Assembly: GCA_947165795.1 (NCBI GenBank) | Contig: CAMVBP010000045.1 | Location: 1 to 11,730 of the forward strand | DNA from: an uncultured Treponema sp. | Lineage (GTDB): Bacteria > Spirochaetota > Spirochaetia > Treponematales > Treponemataceae | Length of the DNA stretch: 11,730 nt | Reading direction: 5' to 3' | In this document: in pieces, positions 1 through 7,737 of the stretch | Position numbering within the stretch: position 1 is the stretch's first letter | Layout of the letters: the number at the start of each line of letters is the position of its first letter | Notes under the pieces: model-generated | Told to the model about the DNA's origin: nothing | What the model saw: the letters and a program-made list of their open reading frames with translations, nothing else | Databases searched by the model: none | Made by a program: the position numbers and the translations under genes

Positions 1-1723
1 TTGAGAAGGTTACAACTCCTGTATGCTCAAGCGAAGCGGCTCCGCCACGGCTCATTCCTAAATGATCTATAATTGCATCTGCGGCTTCTCCAATTACCGG
101 GGCAACAATTCTTCCGCCGTAAGTTTCGCCTTTTGCTTTTTCTACAACAATGTATAGAATAATTTCCGGCTCATCTATAGGGAAAATTGCCATACAGCTG
201 GAAAGAAAATCTGTGTCGCTGTAGGATTTTGTAACTGAATCGTAAATCTGTGCAGTTCCTGTTTTTACACCAATATTAACATCGCGTAAATTTGCTCTGC
301 TTCCTGTTCCTGTTTTTGCTGTTGTTTCCATGCAGCTTAAAATATAATCAGAGGTTGTTTTTGAAAAAACTCTGTCCTTATATTCAGGTGTATGCTCGTA
401 ATAAATCGAACCGTCTTTGTTAGTTATTTTATGAACGAATGTCAGCTTTACAGGAACACCTCCGTTTGCAATTGAAGTTGCTGCCTGCACCATTTGAAGT
501 GCAGAAACCTGAATTTCCTGACCAATTGCAATTGTCGGCTTTGAACGCGCAGACCAGTAAGGACTGTTAATATCTCTTACAGTTCCAACTGTTTCTCCCG
601 GAAGTTCAACTCCAGTTTTCTGACCGAAACCCAAAAGTCTGATTCTTTCTATAAATCGTTCTTCGGAAATTCTGTCGCTTATCTGGCCAATCATATCGTT
701 GCATGAAAAACGCAGGGCATCTTTTGCAGTTCCGCTTCCGTGATGCTCCAGACATTTAATTCTGATTGTTTCTCCGTTTGAAAGTCTTCTTTCGTACATT
801 CCGTCGCAGACAAATGTTTCGTTAGGAGAAATTCCGTGTTCATCGTATACAATTCCAACTGTAAAAATCTTGAATACGGAACCCGGTTCATAAGCTTCCA
901 TTGCCGGGCGGTCGATTTTTTCTTTTTCGTTTGCAAATGAATATTCATTTAAATCTACAGAAGGATAGCTTATGTAGGAAAGAATCTCTCCTGTCTGCGA
1001 ATCTGCTGCAATAAGCATCATTGCTTCGGCCTGAGTTTCTTCCATTGTTTTTTGCGCAATCTGTTCAAGCTTGTACTGAAGGTTTGCATCAATTGTTAAA
1101 TAAATATTTCTTCCGCGGTTTAAGTCCTGAGTGCTGTCCGATTCTGATTTTTCATTTTCGGAATTATTTTCCTGCTTTGGAGAAAGAATATCCTGCATGG
1201 AAAATTCTATTCCGGCTAAACCTTCGCCTTCATCGCCCATAAATCCAATTAACTGCGAAGCAAGCGCATGGTTAGGATAGCTTCTTCCCTGAATCTGTTC
1301 ATAACTTACAAAATTGTAGCCGTTGTTTTCTGTCATCTGCTTTACAGATTCATATGAGTTCTGATCTATTTTTTTCTTTAAATATACAAACGACTTTGCA
1401 TTGGTTATAAGGTCAAGAATGTATTGTTCATCCATTCCAAGAAGGGGAGCAATATCTTTAGAAAAGCGTTCGCGTAATTTCTGATTATCGCGCAGATTTT
1501 TTACAGAAACTCCAACATGATAAAAATTGGTCTGAACAGCAAGTGGAAAACCTGAACGGTCTACAATTGAACCGCGTTCAACTTTTTCTTTTTTCTGAGC
1601 AATAGGAGTTACTTCTTCCATTGCAAGTCTGGCATAACCTATGATAAGGATAATTAATAAAGCGGCGCAGCATATAAAAAAGAAAATTGTCTGTTTAGGT
1701 TTAAAAAAATTATTAGTTTGCAA
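1..1723 (-). CDS. ftsI: Class B penicillin-binding protein (FtsI/PBP2-type peptidoglycan transpeptidase), 3' end outside the window
   Basis: This protein cross-links peptidoglycan stem peptides on the outer face of the cytoplasmic membrane, at the septum if it is the FtsI orthologue. About 574 codons are visible. A short basic N-terminus leads into one membrane anchor (about residues 11-31). The PBP dimerisation region (about 40-220) follows, starting with ERGSIVDRSG. The transpeptidase domain has the three expected motifs: SVFK with nucleophile Ser282, SCN at 340-342, and KTGTAQ at 487-492. FtsI proteins are usually around 600 residues, so only a short C-terminal piece should be missing. The start is not ATG. 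I chose TTG at 1723, which has GGGTGG five bases upstream; GTG at 1732 is the only other in-frame choice before a stop. It is separated from the RluA-like gene by 196 bases and probably has its own promoter. FtsI and an elongation PBP2 are hard to tell apart here, though the overall pattern favours FtsI. Confidence 0.9.
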   Translation of the reverse strand, partial: MQTNNFFKPKQTIFFFICCAALLIILIIGYARLAMEEVTPIAQKKEKVERGSIVDRSGFPLAVQTNFYHVGVSVKNLRDNQKLRERFSKDIAPLLGMDEQYILDLITNAKSFVYLKKKIDQNSYESVKQMTENNGYNFVSYEQIQGRSYPNHALASQLIGFMGDEGEGLAGIEFSMQDILSPKQENNSENEKSESDSTQDLNRGRNIYLTIDANLQYKLEQIAQKTMEETQAEAMMLIAADSQTGEILSYISYPSVDLNEYSFANEKEKIDRPAMEAYEPGSVFKIFTVGIVYDEHGISPNETFVCDGMYERRLSNGETIRIKCLEHHGSGTAKDALRFSCNDMIGQISDRISEERFIERIRLLGFGQKTGVELPGETVGTVRDINSPYWSARSKPTIAIGQEIQVSALQMVQAATSIANGGVPVKLTFVHKITNKDGSIYYEHTPEYKDRVFSKTTSDYILSCMETTAKTGTGSRANLRDVNIGVKTGTAQIYDSVTKSYSDTDFLSSCMAIFPIDEPEIILYIVVEKAKGETYGGRIVAPVIGEAADAIIDHLGMSRGGAASLEHTGVVTFS

Positions 1724-1740
1724 AATTGCCACCCATATAT

Positions 1741-1746
1741 ATTATA
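1741..1746 (-). promoter_or_regulatory. Possible -10 element for the penicillin-binding protein gene
   Basis: A perfect TATAAT on the minus strand ends 17 bases before the TTG start at 1723 and 8 bases before the alternative GTG at 1732. No good -35 lies 16-18 bases upstream. A TTGACA sits directly against the TATAAT (1747-1752), too close to pair with it. If used, the transcript would start near 1734 and have a leader of only about ten bases. This is a weak call because the surrounding DNA is very AT-rich. Confidence 0.3.
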
Positions 1747-1751
1747 TGTCA

Positions 1752-1904
1752 AAATTCATAAAAATTCTATATATTTTTGTAACCTTATTACTCATATTTT
1801 GTTGTTTATATAGATACAGCAAAACGCAATTAAACTGTAATCGAACCTCCTAAAGATTTTTGAAGACTGCCGTTTTTTCCTCCTTTCCGGCAGTCTTTTT
1901 TTTT
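1752..1904 (+). ncRNA. Candidate short plus-strand transcript upstream of and divergent from the PBP gene
   Basis: The only plus-strand transcription signal in the window is the terminator at 1863-1904, so some RNA should run into it. A possible promoter is TTTGCA (1717-1722), a 17-base spacer and TATTAT (1740-1745), which would start an RNA near 1752 of about 150 bases. A small plus-strand frame, ATG at 1746 to a stop at 1851-1853, could encode a 35-residue peptide with a hydrophobic stretch flanked by Lys/Arg. It has no ribosome-binding site, and its ATG lies before the predicted transcript start. I recognise no known RNA family. The promoter match is modest and the whole call is inference. 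Confidence 0.2.
1863..1904 (+). terminator. Strong intrinsic-terminator-like hairpin, oriented for plus-strand transcription
   Basis: A perfect 10-base-pair stem, AAGACTGCCG (1863-1872) with CGGCAGTCTT (1888-1897), encloses a 15-base pyrimidine-rich loop and runs directly into a T-run ending at 1904. This is the canonical form for the plus strand. On the minus strand the same hairpin lies 15-20 bases past the stop of the RluA-like gene, where an operon terminator would be expected. There, however, it is followed by CAAAAATCTTT, with no U-run. It may still slow or end minus-strand transcription, or protect the 3' end of the long operon transcript. Confidence 0.65.
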
Positions 1905-1919
1905 GAGCACGTTTGTAAA

Positions 1920-3290
1920 CTAGAAAGGTTCCTTAGATTCAAAGGTCATTTCCCTGTTTGTTACAGGATGTCGAAAAGTAATTTTTTTTGCATGAAGATA
2001 TAATCTTGGAGCATCTTTTTTCCCGTATAAACTGTCTCCGACAATCGGAATATTTAAGCCGTGTTCATCTGCACTTGCAAGCCTAAGCTGATGAGTCCTT
2101 CCTGTTTTAGGAAAAAAAACAATTCTTGTTACCTTCTTTTTTATTATCTGATTTTTTTTATTTTTAAAACTCAAAGTTTCTATTCCGATTTTTTTCCATT
2201 CTGTTATACCAATTTTTCCGTTTTCTTCATCGTATATCTGATAAGGCCGGTTATCTGTATCAAGGCGGGTTTTTAATTGAACACAACCTTCGTTTTTTCC
2301 ATAGAGAATTCCATCAAGCAAGGCTACATATTCCTTTTGTACAACTTTTTCCCGGAACTGCTTGTGAAGATTTTCCAATGCAATTTTGTTTAAAGCAAAA
2401 ATCATTATGCCCGAAGTTTCCATATCCAGACGATGAGCGGCAATTTCTTCCATTCCCGGAGTTATAAAATCTGCATAAATTTTCTTTATCCGGCTTTCGG
2501 CACAGTCTTTTACTTTTTTGCCCGGAACGGAAAGCAGGCCTGAAGGTTTAACTGCAACGGCGATATCATTATCTTTATAAAGAATTTCAAGTCCAAGAAT
2601 ATATGGCAGAATATATCCGCAGCGTTCATCACAGGGAGGGTAGGCGGAAAGCGATTTTTTATTTTTGGAGCTTCCATAATATAGTTCTGTCATGCTTAAA
2701 ATTCTTATATTTTTTTTGAAGGCAAAATTTATGAGTTTTGGAGCGCAGCATTCTCCTGTTCCGGTCGGCGGAAGCTTTCCATTATGTTCATCGATTATTT
2801 TATTCAGTGTGATTTTTTTGCCGTCGTATTTATTGAACATAAAAAGCTTAAATATTTTGTGCAAGGATTCATCTGTAAGTTTTGTACGCTGTTTTTCAAG
2901 CGCTTCAAGATTTTCATCAAGTAAAGTACCGTTATTTTTTATGCTGTTGATTTTGTCTGAAAGCTGATGAATCTGTTTATCATTTTTTTTAAGGGCGTTT
3001 TGTGCTTTTTTGTAAGAAACTAATGGAGGTGCAATAAAGTATTTGCTGCTGTCTTTCGGCACTGAAACACTTTTTTTAAGTATGTATCTGTTCCCGCTGA
3101 CGGCATAAACAATTATTCTTTCTTTTGATTCAGGTTTGTATCCAACAAGACAGCCAAGCATTACTCCAAGATTTTTTCTCTCTTCGCTCTCCTGAGCAAT
3201 TCTTTTTAGAACAATATTTCCTTTTTCTATCTGCGAAATAAGTTCCATGCAGTAGTGATAAGCTGTTTCTTGCGGATACGGTGGAAACAT
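1920..3290 (-). CDS. RluA-family pseudouridine synthase with a long N-terminal extension
   Basis: This enzyme isomerises uridine to pseudouridine in rRNA or tRNA; the exact target cannot be read from sequence. From the ATG at 3290 it has 456 residues. The C-terminal half (about 240-456) is the RluA catalytic fold with the signature HRLDMETSG and catalytic Asp289. It continues with KEYVALLDG and GRTHQLRL, the usual later family motifs. The N-terminal half is not an S4 domain. It holds a lysine-rich, probably coiled-coil stretch (about 98-145), then ECCAPKL (C180, C181) and PPCDERC (C220, C224). That cysteine pattern, which could bind metal, occurs in the long subfamily of RluA-like proteins found in many Gram-negatives. 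An in-frame TTG at 3305 would add five residues but lacks a ribosome-binding site. It is the last gene of the apparent operon, 37 bases after rpiA. Confidence 0.88.
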   Translation of the reverse strand: MFPPYPQETAYHYCMELISQIEKGNIVLKRIAQESEERKNLGVMLGCLVGYKPESKERIIVYAVSGNRYILKKSVSVPKDSSKYFIAPPLVSYKKAQNALKKNDKQIHQLSDKINSIKNNGTLLDENLEALEKQRTKLTDESLHKIFKLFMFNKYDGKKITLNKIIDEHNGKLPPTGTGECCAPKLINFAFKKNIRILSMTELYYGSSKNKKSLSAYPPCDERCGYILPYILGLEILYKDNDIAVAVKPSGLLSVPGKKVKDCAESRIKKIYADFITPGMEEIAAHRLDMETSGIMIFALNKIALENLHKQFREKVVQKEYVALLDGILYGKNEGCVQLKTRLDTDNRPYQIYDEENGKIGITEWKKIGIETLSFKNKKNQIIKKKVTRIVFFPKTGRTHQLRLASADEHGLNIPIVGDSLYGKKDAPRLYLHAKKITFRHPVTNREMTFESKEPF

Positions 3291-3297
3291 AAAATTT

Positions 3298-3301
3298 TCC
3301 T
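3298..3301 (-). promoter_or_regulatory. Ribosome-binding site fixing the start of the RluA-like gene
   Basis: AGGA lies seven bases before the ATG at 3288-3290. It overlaps the region just after the in-frame TTG at 3305, which has no such site upstream, so the ATG is the better start. Confidence 0.6.
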
Positions 3302-3327
3302 GCAAAAAGTTTTTTGGTTAGGTACAA

Positions 3328-4053
3328 CTAATCCAGATTGCGGATTTCTACAGTTCCGTCTTCTTTTGCAATAAATACAATAGGTTTGTTTTTTGAAAAG
3401 AGACCGTTTTCTACAACACCTGCAATATGATTAATTTCATCTTCCATTTTTTTTACGTCGATTGGTTCTTTCCAGGTACAGTCAAGAATCTGATTTCCGT
3501 TATCGGTAATAACTGGTCCTGCCTTGCGGACACCTTCTCTGAGTACTGCAGTTGCTCCAAGTTCACTCAAAGCATTTGTAACTGGAACTCTTGCTTCTGT
3601 AATAATTTCTACCGGTACCGGGAATTTTGTTCCGATAGTTTTTACTGCCTTTGAAGAATCTGCAATTACGACAAAAACTTTTGCATTGTATTCAACAATC
3701 TTTTCTCGTACGTGAGCAGCTCCGCCGCCTTTAATACAGTTGCAGTTTTCATCAACTTCGTCTGCGCCGTCAATTGCAAGATCAAGTTTTCCGTTTATAG
3801 TTCTATCGTTTAATGAATAAACAGGAATTCCCTGATCCTGGCATTCATTCATTGTCTGAAAGCTTGTAACTACGGCTTTTATGTCTGTGAGCTTTCCTGA
3901 TTTTATGTGTTCAGCAAGTCGTCTTACTGCAGGAATAGCTGTTGAACCTGTTCCAAGTCCAATTTTCATTCCGCTGAAAATCAATTTTTTTTCAATAAGT
4001 GTGTCAATTGCAGTTTGTGCAACAAGAAGTTTTTGTTCAGATTGATTTAACAT
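3328..4053 (-). CDS. rpiA: Ribose-5-phosphate isomerase A
   Basis: This cytoplasmic enzyme of the non-oxidative pentose phosphate pathway interconverts ribose 5-phosphate and ribulose 5-phosphate, supplying the ribose used for PRPP and so for histidine and nucleotides. The 241-residue length is close to the usual size of about 220-235. Visible motifs are GLGTGST near residue 32 (phosphate loop), DGADEVD near 95 (substrate-binding acidic residues), and KGGGAAHVREK near 108 with the catalytic Glu in REK. IADSSK and FPVPVE follow in the expected order. A His replaces the Leu usual in KGGGAAL. Its ATG is two bases after the aroDE stop, and its GGAG site (4062-4065) lies inside the end of aroDE, so the two are probably translationally coupled. 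Confidence 0.96.
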   Translation of the reverse strand: MLNQSEQKLLVAQTAIDTLIEKKLIFSGMKIGLGTGSTAIPAVRRLAEHIKSGKLTDIKAVVTSFQTMNECQDQGIPVYSLNDRTINGKLDLAIDGADEVDENCNCIKGGGAAHVREKIVEYNAKVFVVIADSSKAVKTIGTKFPVPVEIITEARVPVTNALSELGATAVLREGVRKAGPVITDNGNQILDCTWKEPIDVKKMEDEINHIAGVVENGLFSKNKPIVFIAKEDGTVEIRNLD

Positions 4054-4055
4054 TT

Positions 4056-5552
4056 TTATTTCTCCATGTCTCGTCCAGTGAATAATTTAAATTGTTCATA
4101 TGCCTGATATTCAAGCATCTTATAGCCATTACAGGTTTTACAGCCGGAAAGAGAAGCCCTCTTCATAATCGGTGTAACTGCAGGTGTGTAAATAATATCA
4201 AAAATCATTTCGTCGCCTCTAAAATCATAGAAATATAGAGGATCATTTTCTTCGGTGGAAGAGCCCTGCGAATTCATACCAACCGAGGTGGTCTGAACGA
4301 TTAACGATGAATATTCGTCCAGAACTCTGGCGCAATGTGCGTCTAACTGACAGTATTCAAAACCATAACGTTCTGCAAGAACTCTGGCATGTTCAATTGT
4401 TCTGTTAAAAATACAGACTTTAGCACCCATCTGTTTAAGCGCATAAACAATTGCCTTTGCAGCTCCGCCTGCTCCAATTACGGCAACCTTCTTTCTTTTG
4501 ATTTTTGTGTCACCCAAAAATTCTTCGAGTGAACGTCTAAAACCAAAGGCGTCTGTATTGTATCCTATCCAGGTATTATTTTTTCTTACGATTGTATTGC
4601 AGGCTCCAATCTGCATAACCTCAGGAGACTGCTCATTTACATAATATAAAACTGATTCTTTATATGGAATTGTAACCGAAAGTCCTCTAAAGCCCATGTA
4701 TTCACAAAAGTTCAAGGCTTCTGAAACTAAAGATGAACGAACCGGAATATAAACGCTGTCCATTCCAAGTTTTCGGTAACCGTCATTATGAATCTGCGGG
4801 CTTGATGTTTTTTCCAGAGGCCAGCCTGTAATTCCATAAAGCTGAGTATGATTTGTAATTGAACGGAAATTATATAAATCATTCAACGTACAGGGATCCA
4901 AATGTCCGATATTTGAAGTATTGGACATGGTTTCCTGAGGAGATACATAGGTTAAAAATGAATTTGAAAAGCCCGAAAGAATTCGCGATGGAAGACCTTC
5001 GTTTCCCATTGCACAGAGAATGTGCTCATAAGGAATGCCTTCTCCTTCTTTAAACATATTTGCAACATCGGCAAGAGATTTTGGAAGAAAAGCAATTTTA
5101 GGAATTTCAAAACCGGTTCTGCGCATTTCGTTGCATTTTTCCCGGATGTTTAAAACTGTCCCGTTCATGTTGTGATAGCTTCTTATAATTTTTATTCCAA
5201 AAGCCATTGCGGCATCCTGAATGCTTGGAACATGAAAGTCATCTTCAAAATCTACGTAGGCAAAATTTCTGCTGCGGTCATTTTTTGCAAATGCAAGAAT
5301 TCTTCCAAAAAGGGTAGTTCTGGAAAATTCTCCGCCGTCAAATTTACCGCCGTCAGACTCGCGTCTGATTGTAAGAATGCAGGGCTTATTTGTCATTCGT
5401 GGAAAATTCTTTGCATAAAGCTGTTCTTCTTCTGTAAGGTAATCTACACGAAGTTCAACTAAATCTATCTGCCGGTCATATTTTTTAACCAGCATTAAAT
5501 TTTCCTGCAGAGTTTCTCCTGTTAATGTCATACATATCAGCGGTTTAGTCAT
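4056..5552 (-). CDS. aroDE: Fused type I 3-dehydroquinate dehydratase and shikimate 5-dehydrogenase (AroD-AroE)
   Basis: The protein carries out steps 3 and 4 of the shikimate pathway: dehydration of 3-dehydroquinate, then NADPH reduction of 3-dehydroshikimate to shikimate. Residues 1-225 form a type I (Schiff-base) dehydratase with ELRVD (34-38), catalytic His127 in SYHN, and Schiff-base Lys152 in PKIAF. Residues 236-498 form AroE, with the substrate site GWPLEKTSSPQIHN (243-256), catalytic Lys298 in VTIPYK, Asp334 in GYNTDA, the NADP loop GAGGAAK (360-366), NRT, and TTSVGM. Both active sites look intact. In the usual SxS shikimate-binding pair the first Ser is Thr249. The same domain order is known from chlamydial and plant bifunctional enzymes. 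A GGAG site lies five bases before the ATG. It sits 42 bases after the PASTA gene. Confidence 0.96.
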   Translation of the reverse strand: MTKPLICMTLTGETLQENLMLVKKYDRQIDLVELRVDYLTEEEQLYAKNFPRMTNKPCILTIRRESDGGKFDGGEFSRTTLFGRILAFAKNDRSRNFAYVDFEDDFHVPSIQDAAMAFGIKIIRSYHNMNGTVLNIREKCNEMRRTGFEIPKIAFLPKSLADVANMFKEGEGIPYEHILCAMGNEGLPSRILSGFSNSFLTYVSPQETMSNTSNIGHLDPCTLNDLYNFRSITNHTQLYGITGWPLEKTSSPQIHNDGYRKLGMDSVYIPVRSSLVSEALNFCEYMGFRGLSVTIPYKESVLYYVNEQSPEVMQIGACNTIVRKNNTWIGYNTDAFGFRRSLEEFLGDTKIKRKKVAVIGAGGAAKAIVYALKQMGAKVCIFNRTIEHARVLAERYGFEYCQLDAHCARVLDEYSSLIVQTTSVGMNSQGSSTEENDPLYFYDFRGDEMIFDIIYTPAVTPIMKRASLSGCKTCNGYKMLEYQAYEQFKLFTGRDMEK

Positions 5553-5594
5553 TTTTTCTCCATGCGCGGATTTTTTCCGGCAGAAAATTTTTAA

Positions 5595-6680
5595 TTAATT
5601 AACAGTCTGGCGGTCTACAATTTTTTCTGCAACAGAAAGTTCAAGTCTTGTTCCCTTTGGAACTGCATAAGGAATTGTAACATTTCCACCAGGATGAGAG
5701 AAATTCAAAATTGTGTATGAACTTCCTTCTTCCGGATAAGCAACAAGCTTCATTGGAACCGGATAAGGATATTCAGAAAGTTTTGCTGTATAAATTCCTC
5801 TTACGTTTTCATCCTTAAATTCTGTAGGCAGTTCTATAACAAGTTCAACTCTTGTATAATTTGGAACAAATTCTGTTGTGAATGACTGCTGGCTAACAAC
5901 TTTTCCGTTTTCGTCTGCAGTATTAGAATATTGTGGAGTAATATCAAATACAAGCTTTGTTCTTGCAATTGTCTGAAGAAGATCGTTGATTGACTGATTC
6001 ATTACATTAGGAACCTTTGTATTTTCGTAGTTTGGTCCGCGGCTTACAACTAAATGAACAGTAACACTGTCGCTGATTGAAGTTCCAGCCGGTGGATCCT
6101 GTTCAATAATTGTACCTGCATCTGAAGCATCCGGTTTATATTCAGCTGGGGCAAGAACAATAAGCTGCTTTTTACCTGCAAAAAGTTCCTGAAGCTTTAA
6201 TTCTACATCGCTGATGTTCTGACCAATATAATCATCAACTTTGTCTGTAACAACACCACGGCTTACAACAAGATCAATCTGGCTGTAGCCTTTTACAATT
6301 GCACCTGCTTCCGGAGACTGAGACAAGATAGTTCCTTCATCGCCAGGTGTATCTGAATATCTTAAATTAATTCTTGGATAAAGCTCTTTTACCTGCATTT
6401 CAAGAAGTGCATCTTCCAGAGATTTTCCTGTTATATTAGGAACAAGAACCTGCTCCGGTCCCTGAACGTTTGCAAAAAATATTGCACATGCAACAAAAGT
6501 CATTACAATTAATGCACAGACAATTGTAATGATTAATGCTGGAATGCTTGCCTGAAGCTTATCATAAAATGACGTAAAGGCAGGACGCTTTACTTTCTTC
6601 TGAAGATTCTTTGCCTTTTTTCCGATTTTTCCAACGAGATCGGCAGCTTTGTTTGCAGATGTATTTTCTTTTTCTTCCAT
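5595..6680 (-). CDS. Single-pass membrane protein with three PASTA domains and no kinase domain
   Basis: PASTA domains bind muropeptides or the cell wall, usually as the outer part of Ser/Thr kinases or of penicillin-binding proteins. Here, counted from the upstream ATG at 6701, a short basic cytoplasmic segment (1-50) is followed by one membrane helix (about 53-78) and three extracytoplasmic PASTA repeats. These run at about 85-149, 151-222 and 228-292, and the first two end in VVSRG. A C-terminal domain (about 300-368) is left without assignment. There is no kinase or transpeptidase domain. I prefer the second ATG (6680; 361 residues, subtract 7 from the numbers) because AGGA lies eight bases before it, while the ATG at 6701 has none. 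It follows fmt directly and so lies where Firmicutes carry the PrkC locus. Its role as a wall sensor, scaffold or regulator of a separate enzyme is inference. Confidence 0.88.
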   Translation of the reverse strand: MEEKENTSANKAADLVGKIGKKAKNLQKKVKRPAFTSFYDKLQASIPALIITIVCALIVMTFVACAIFFANVQGPEQVLVPNITGKSLEDALLEMQVKELYPRINLRYSDTPGDEGTILSQSPEAGAIVKGYSQIDLVVSRGVVTDKVDDYIGQNISDVELKLQELFAGKKQLIVLAPAEYKPDASDAGTIIEQDPPAGTSISDSVTVHLVVSRGPNYENTKVPNVMNQSINDLLQTIARTKLVFDITPQYSNTADENGKVVSQQSFTTEFVPNYTRVELVIELPTEFKDENVRGIYTAKLSEYPYPVPMKLVAYPEEGSSYTILNFSHPGGNVTIPYAVPKGTRLELSVAEKIVDRQTVN

Positions 6681-6688
6681 ATTCAGTT

Positions 6689-6692
6689 TCCT
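6689..6692 (-). promoter_or_regulatory. Ribosome-binding site favouring the downstream start of the PASTA gene
   Basis: AGGA (within AGAGGA) lies eight bases upstream of the ATG at 6678-6680. It falls inside the codons that would be read if translation began at the ATG at 6701, which has only A-rich DNA ahead of it. Confidence 0.5.
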
Positions 6693-6717
6693 CTTTGCCA
6701 TTCAGTTTTTATTATAT

Positions 6718-7722
6718 TCAGAAGTTATAGTTAGAAAATGTTTTTCCAATTATATTCTGTGAACCATTCATAAAATCCTTTATATCCATTTCTTTTTTTC
6801 CCTGTTTTTGAAGCCGGGTTAGAGCTATAAAACCGTCAGAAGTTTTTATGATTAATCCGAGCGATTTTTCGTATTTAAGAATTTTACCTTCCGGAGCGCT
6901 AAAAAAATCATTTGTAAATAAATCAATATTATTCTTTTCAACAACAGCGCAATTCAGAATTCTTATGCTGGAATTATCGAGAAAAGTAAAACATCCCGGA
7001 TCGGGATTGTATGCTCTTATTTTTGCGCAGATGTTTTCTGCAGAATCATTCCAGTTAATTTTTGCATCTTCTTTTTTAACGATTTGTGTATAGGAAGGTT
7101 CTCCGGTCTGTGGTTTTCCCTGAGGTTTTACAAAGTTATTGTTAATAAGATTATTATTTATTTTATCTATAACTTTACAGATAAGTTCAGCACCGTCTTT
7201 TGCGCTTAAATCTAATAATTCACCAGTGGTTTCTGTTTGTTTTAATTGAATTGTTTTTTGTTCAAGAATATCACCTTCGTCCATTTTTAAACTCAAAGTC
7301 TGAACCGTTATGGAAAGTGAATCATCGTGATTTAATATTGCATTTTGAATTGGGGTAGGGCCCCTGTATTTTGGTAAAGCAGAAGGATGAAGATTAATTC
7401 CTCCGCATTGAAACAAGTCCAGGAATTTTGGTCCGAAAATATGTCCGTATGCAAAACAAACCAAAAAATGAGCATTGATTTTTGAAATTTCATTTCTTGC
7501 AATTGAGTCCAGATGTTCCGGTTCAAAAACAGGAATGTTATTTTCTTTACCATATTCTGCTACTGGAGTAGACTCAAGTGTTTTGTGTCTTCCTTTGGCA
7601 CTTGGAGGATTGCTGAGAATTCCCGAGATTTCAAAATTGTACTCTTTTTGTTTTTCGATGAGAAGCTTTAGTGTTGTTAGAGAAGCTTCGGGACTTCCTG
7701 CATATAAAATCTTTAATGCCAT
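6718..7722 (-). CDS. fmt: Methionyl-tRNA formyltransferase
   Basis: This cytoplasmic enzyme formylates initiator Met-tRNA from 10-formyl-tetrahydrofolate, making the fMet-tRNA used to start bacterial proteins. Its 334 residues are close to the usual size of about 310-320. The N-terminal formyltransferase domain (about 1-200) contains NLHPSALPKYRG with catalytic Asn110 and His112, and the acidic loop MDEGDIL, where Asp151 matches the third catalytic residue. The C-terminal tRNA-binding domain (about 205-334) has GEPSYTQIVKKEDAKINW and RAYNPDPG in the expected order. Two asparagine-rich stretches (near 188-197 and 264-272) look like relaxed surface loops. The ATG has AGGA five bases upstream and lies 15 bases after def, whose product removes the formyl group added here. 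Confidence 0.96.
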   Translation of the reverse strand: MALKILYAGSPEASLTTLKLLIEKQKEYNFEISGILSNPPSAKGRHKTLESTPVAEYGKENNIPVFEPEHLDSIARNEISKINAHFLVCFAYGHIFGPKFLDLFQCGGINLHPSALPKYRGPTPIQNAILNHDDSLSITVQTLSLKMDEGDILEQKTIQLKQTETTGELLDLSAKDGAELICKVIDKINNNLINNNFVKPQGKPQTGEPSYTQIVKKEDAKINWNDSAENICAKIRAYNPDPGCFTFLDNSSIRILNCAVVEKNNIDLFTNDFFSAPEGKILKYEKSLGLIIKTSDGFIALTRLQKQGKKEMDIKDFMNGSQNIIGKTFSNYNF

Positions 7723-7737
7723 ATTTTTCCTGAAAAA

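Noticed and set aside
455..500. A possible second KTGT motif in the penicillin-binding protein (AKTGTGSRA before VKTGTAQ)
   Set aside because: The first copy lies in the variable segment just ahead of the true motif, where GTGxxA is normal in this family; it is not a duplicated active site.
1741..1752. TTGACA directly followed by TATAAT on the minus strand
   Set aside because: The two hexamers touch each other, so they cannot serve as the -35 and -10 of one promoter; only the TATAAT is kept, as a weak -10.
1836..1851. A GGTTCGATTAC sequence on the minus strand that looks like a tRNA T-loop
   Set aside because: The flanks do not form a T-stem, and there is no acceptor or anticodon arm nearby, so it is not a tRNA or an obvious attachment site.
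1746..1853. A 35-codon plus-strand frame with a hydrophobic centre
   Set aside because: Not called as a gene: no ribosome-binding site, very AT-rich DNA that readily gives hydrophobic codons, and it lies in the promoter area of the penicillin-binding protein gene. Kept only as part of the candidate transcript.
3130..3327. A 65-codon minus-strand frame overlapping the start of the RluA-like gene
   Set aside because: It is out of frame with a clearly conserved gene and shows no domain; a shadow.
5563..5580. Small CGGA/TCCG hairpin between the PASTA gene and aroDE
   Set aside because: Only four base pairs with an A-rich loop and no U-run; too weak for a terminator.
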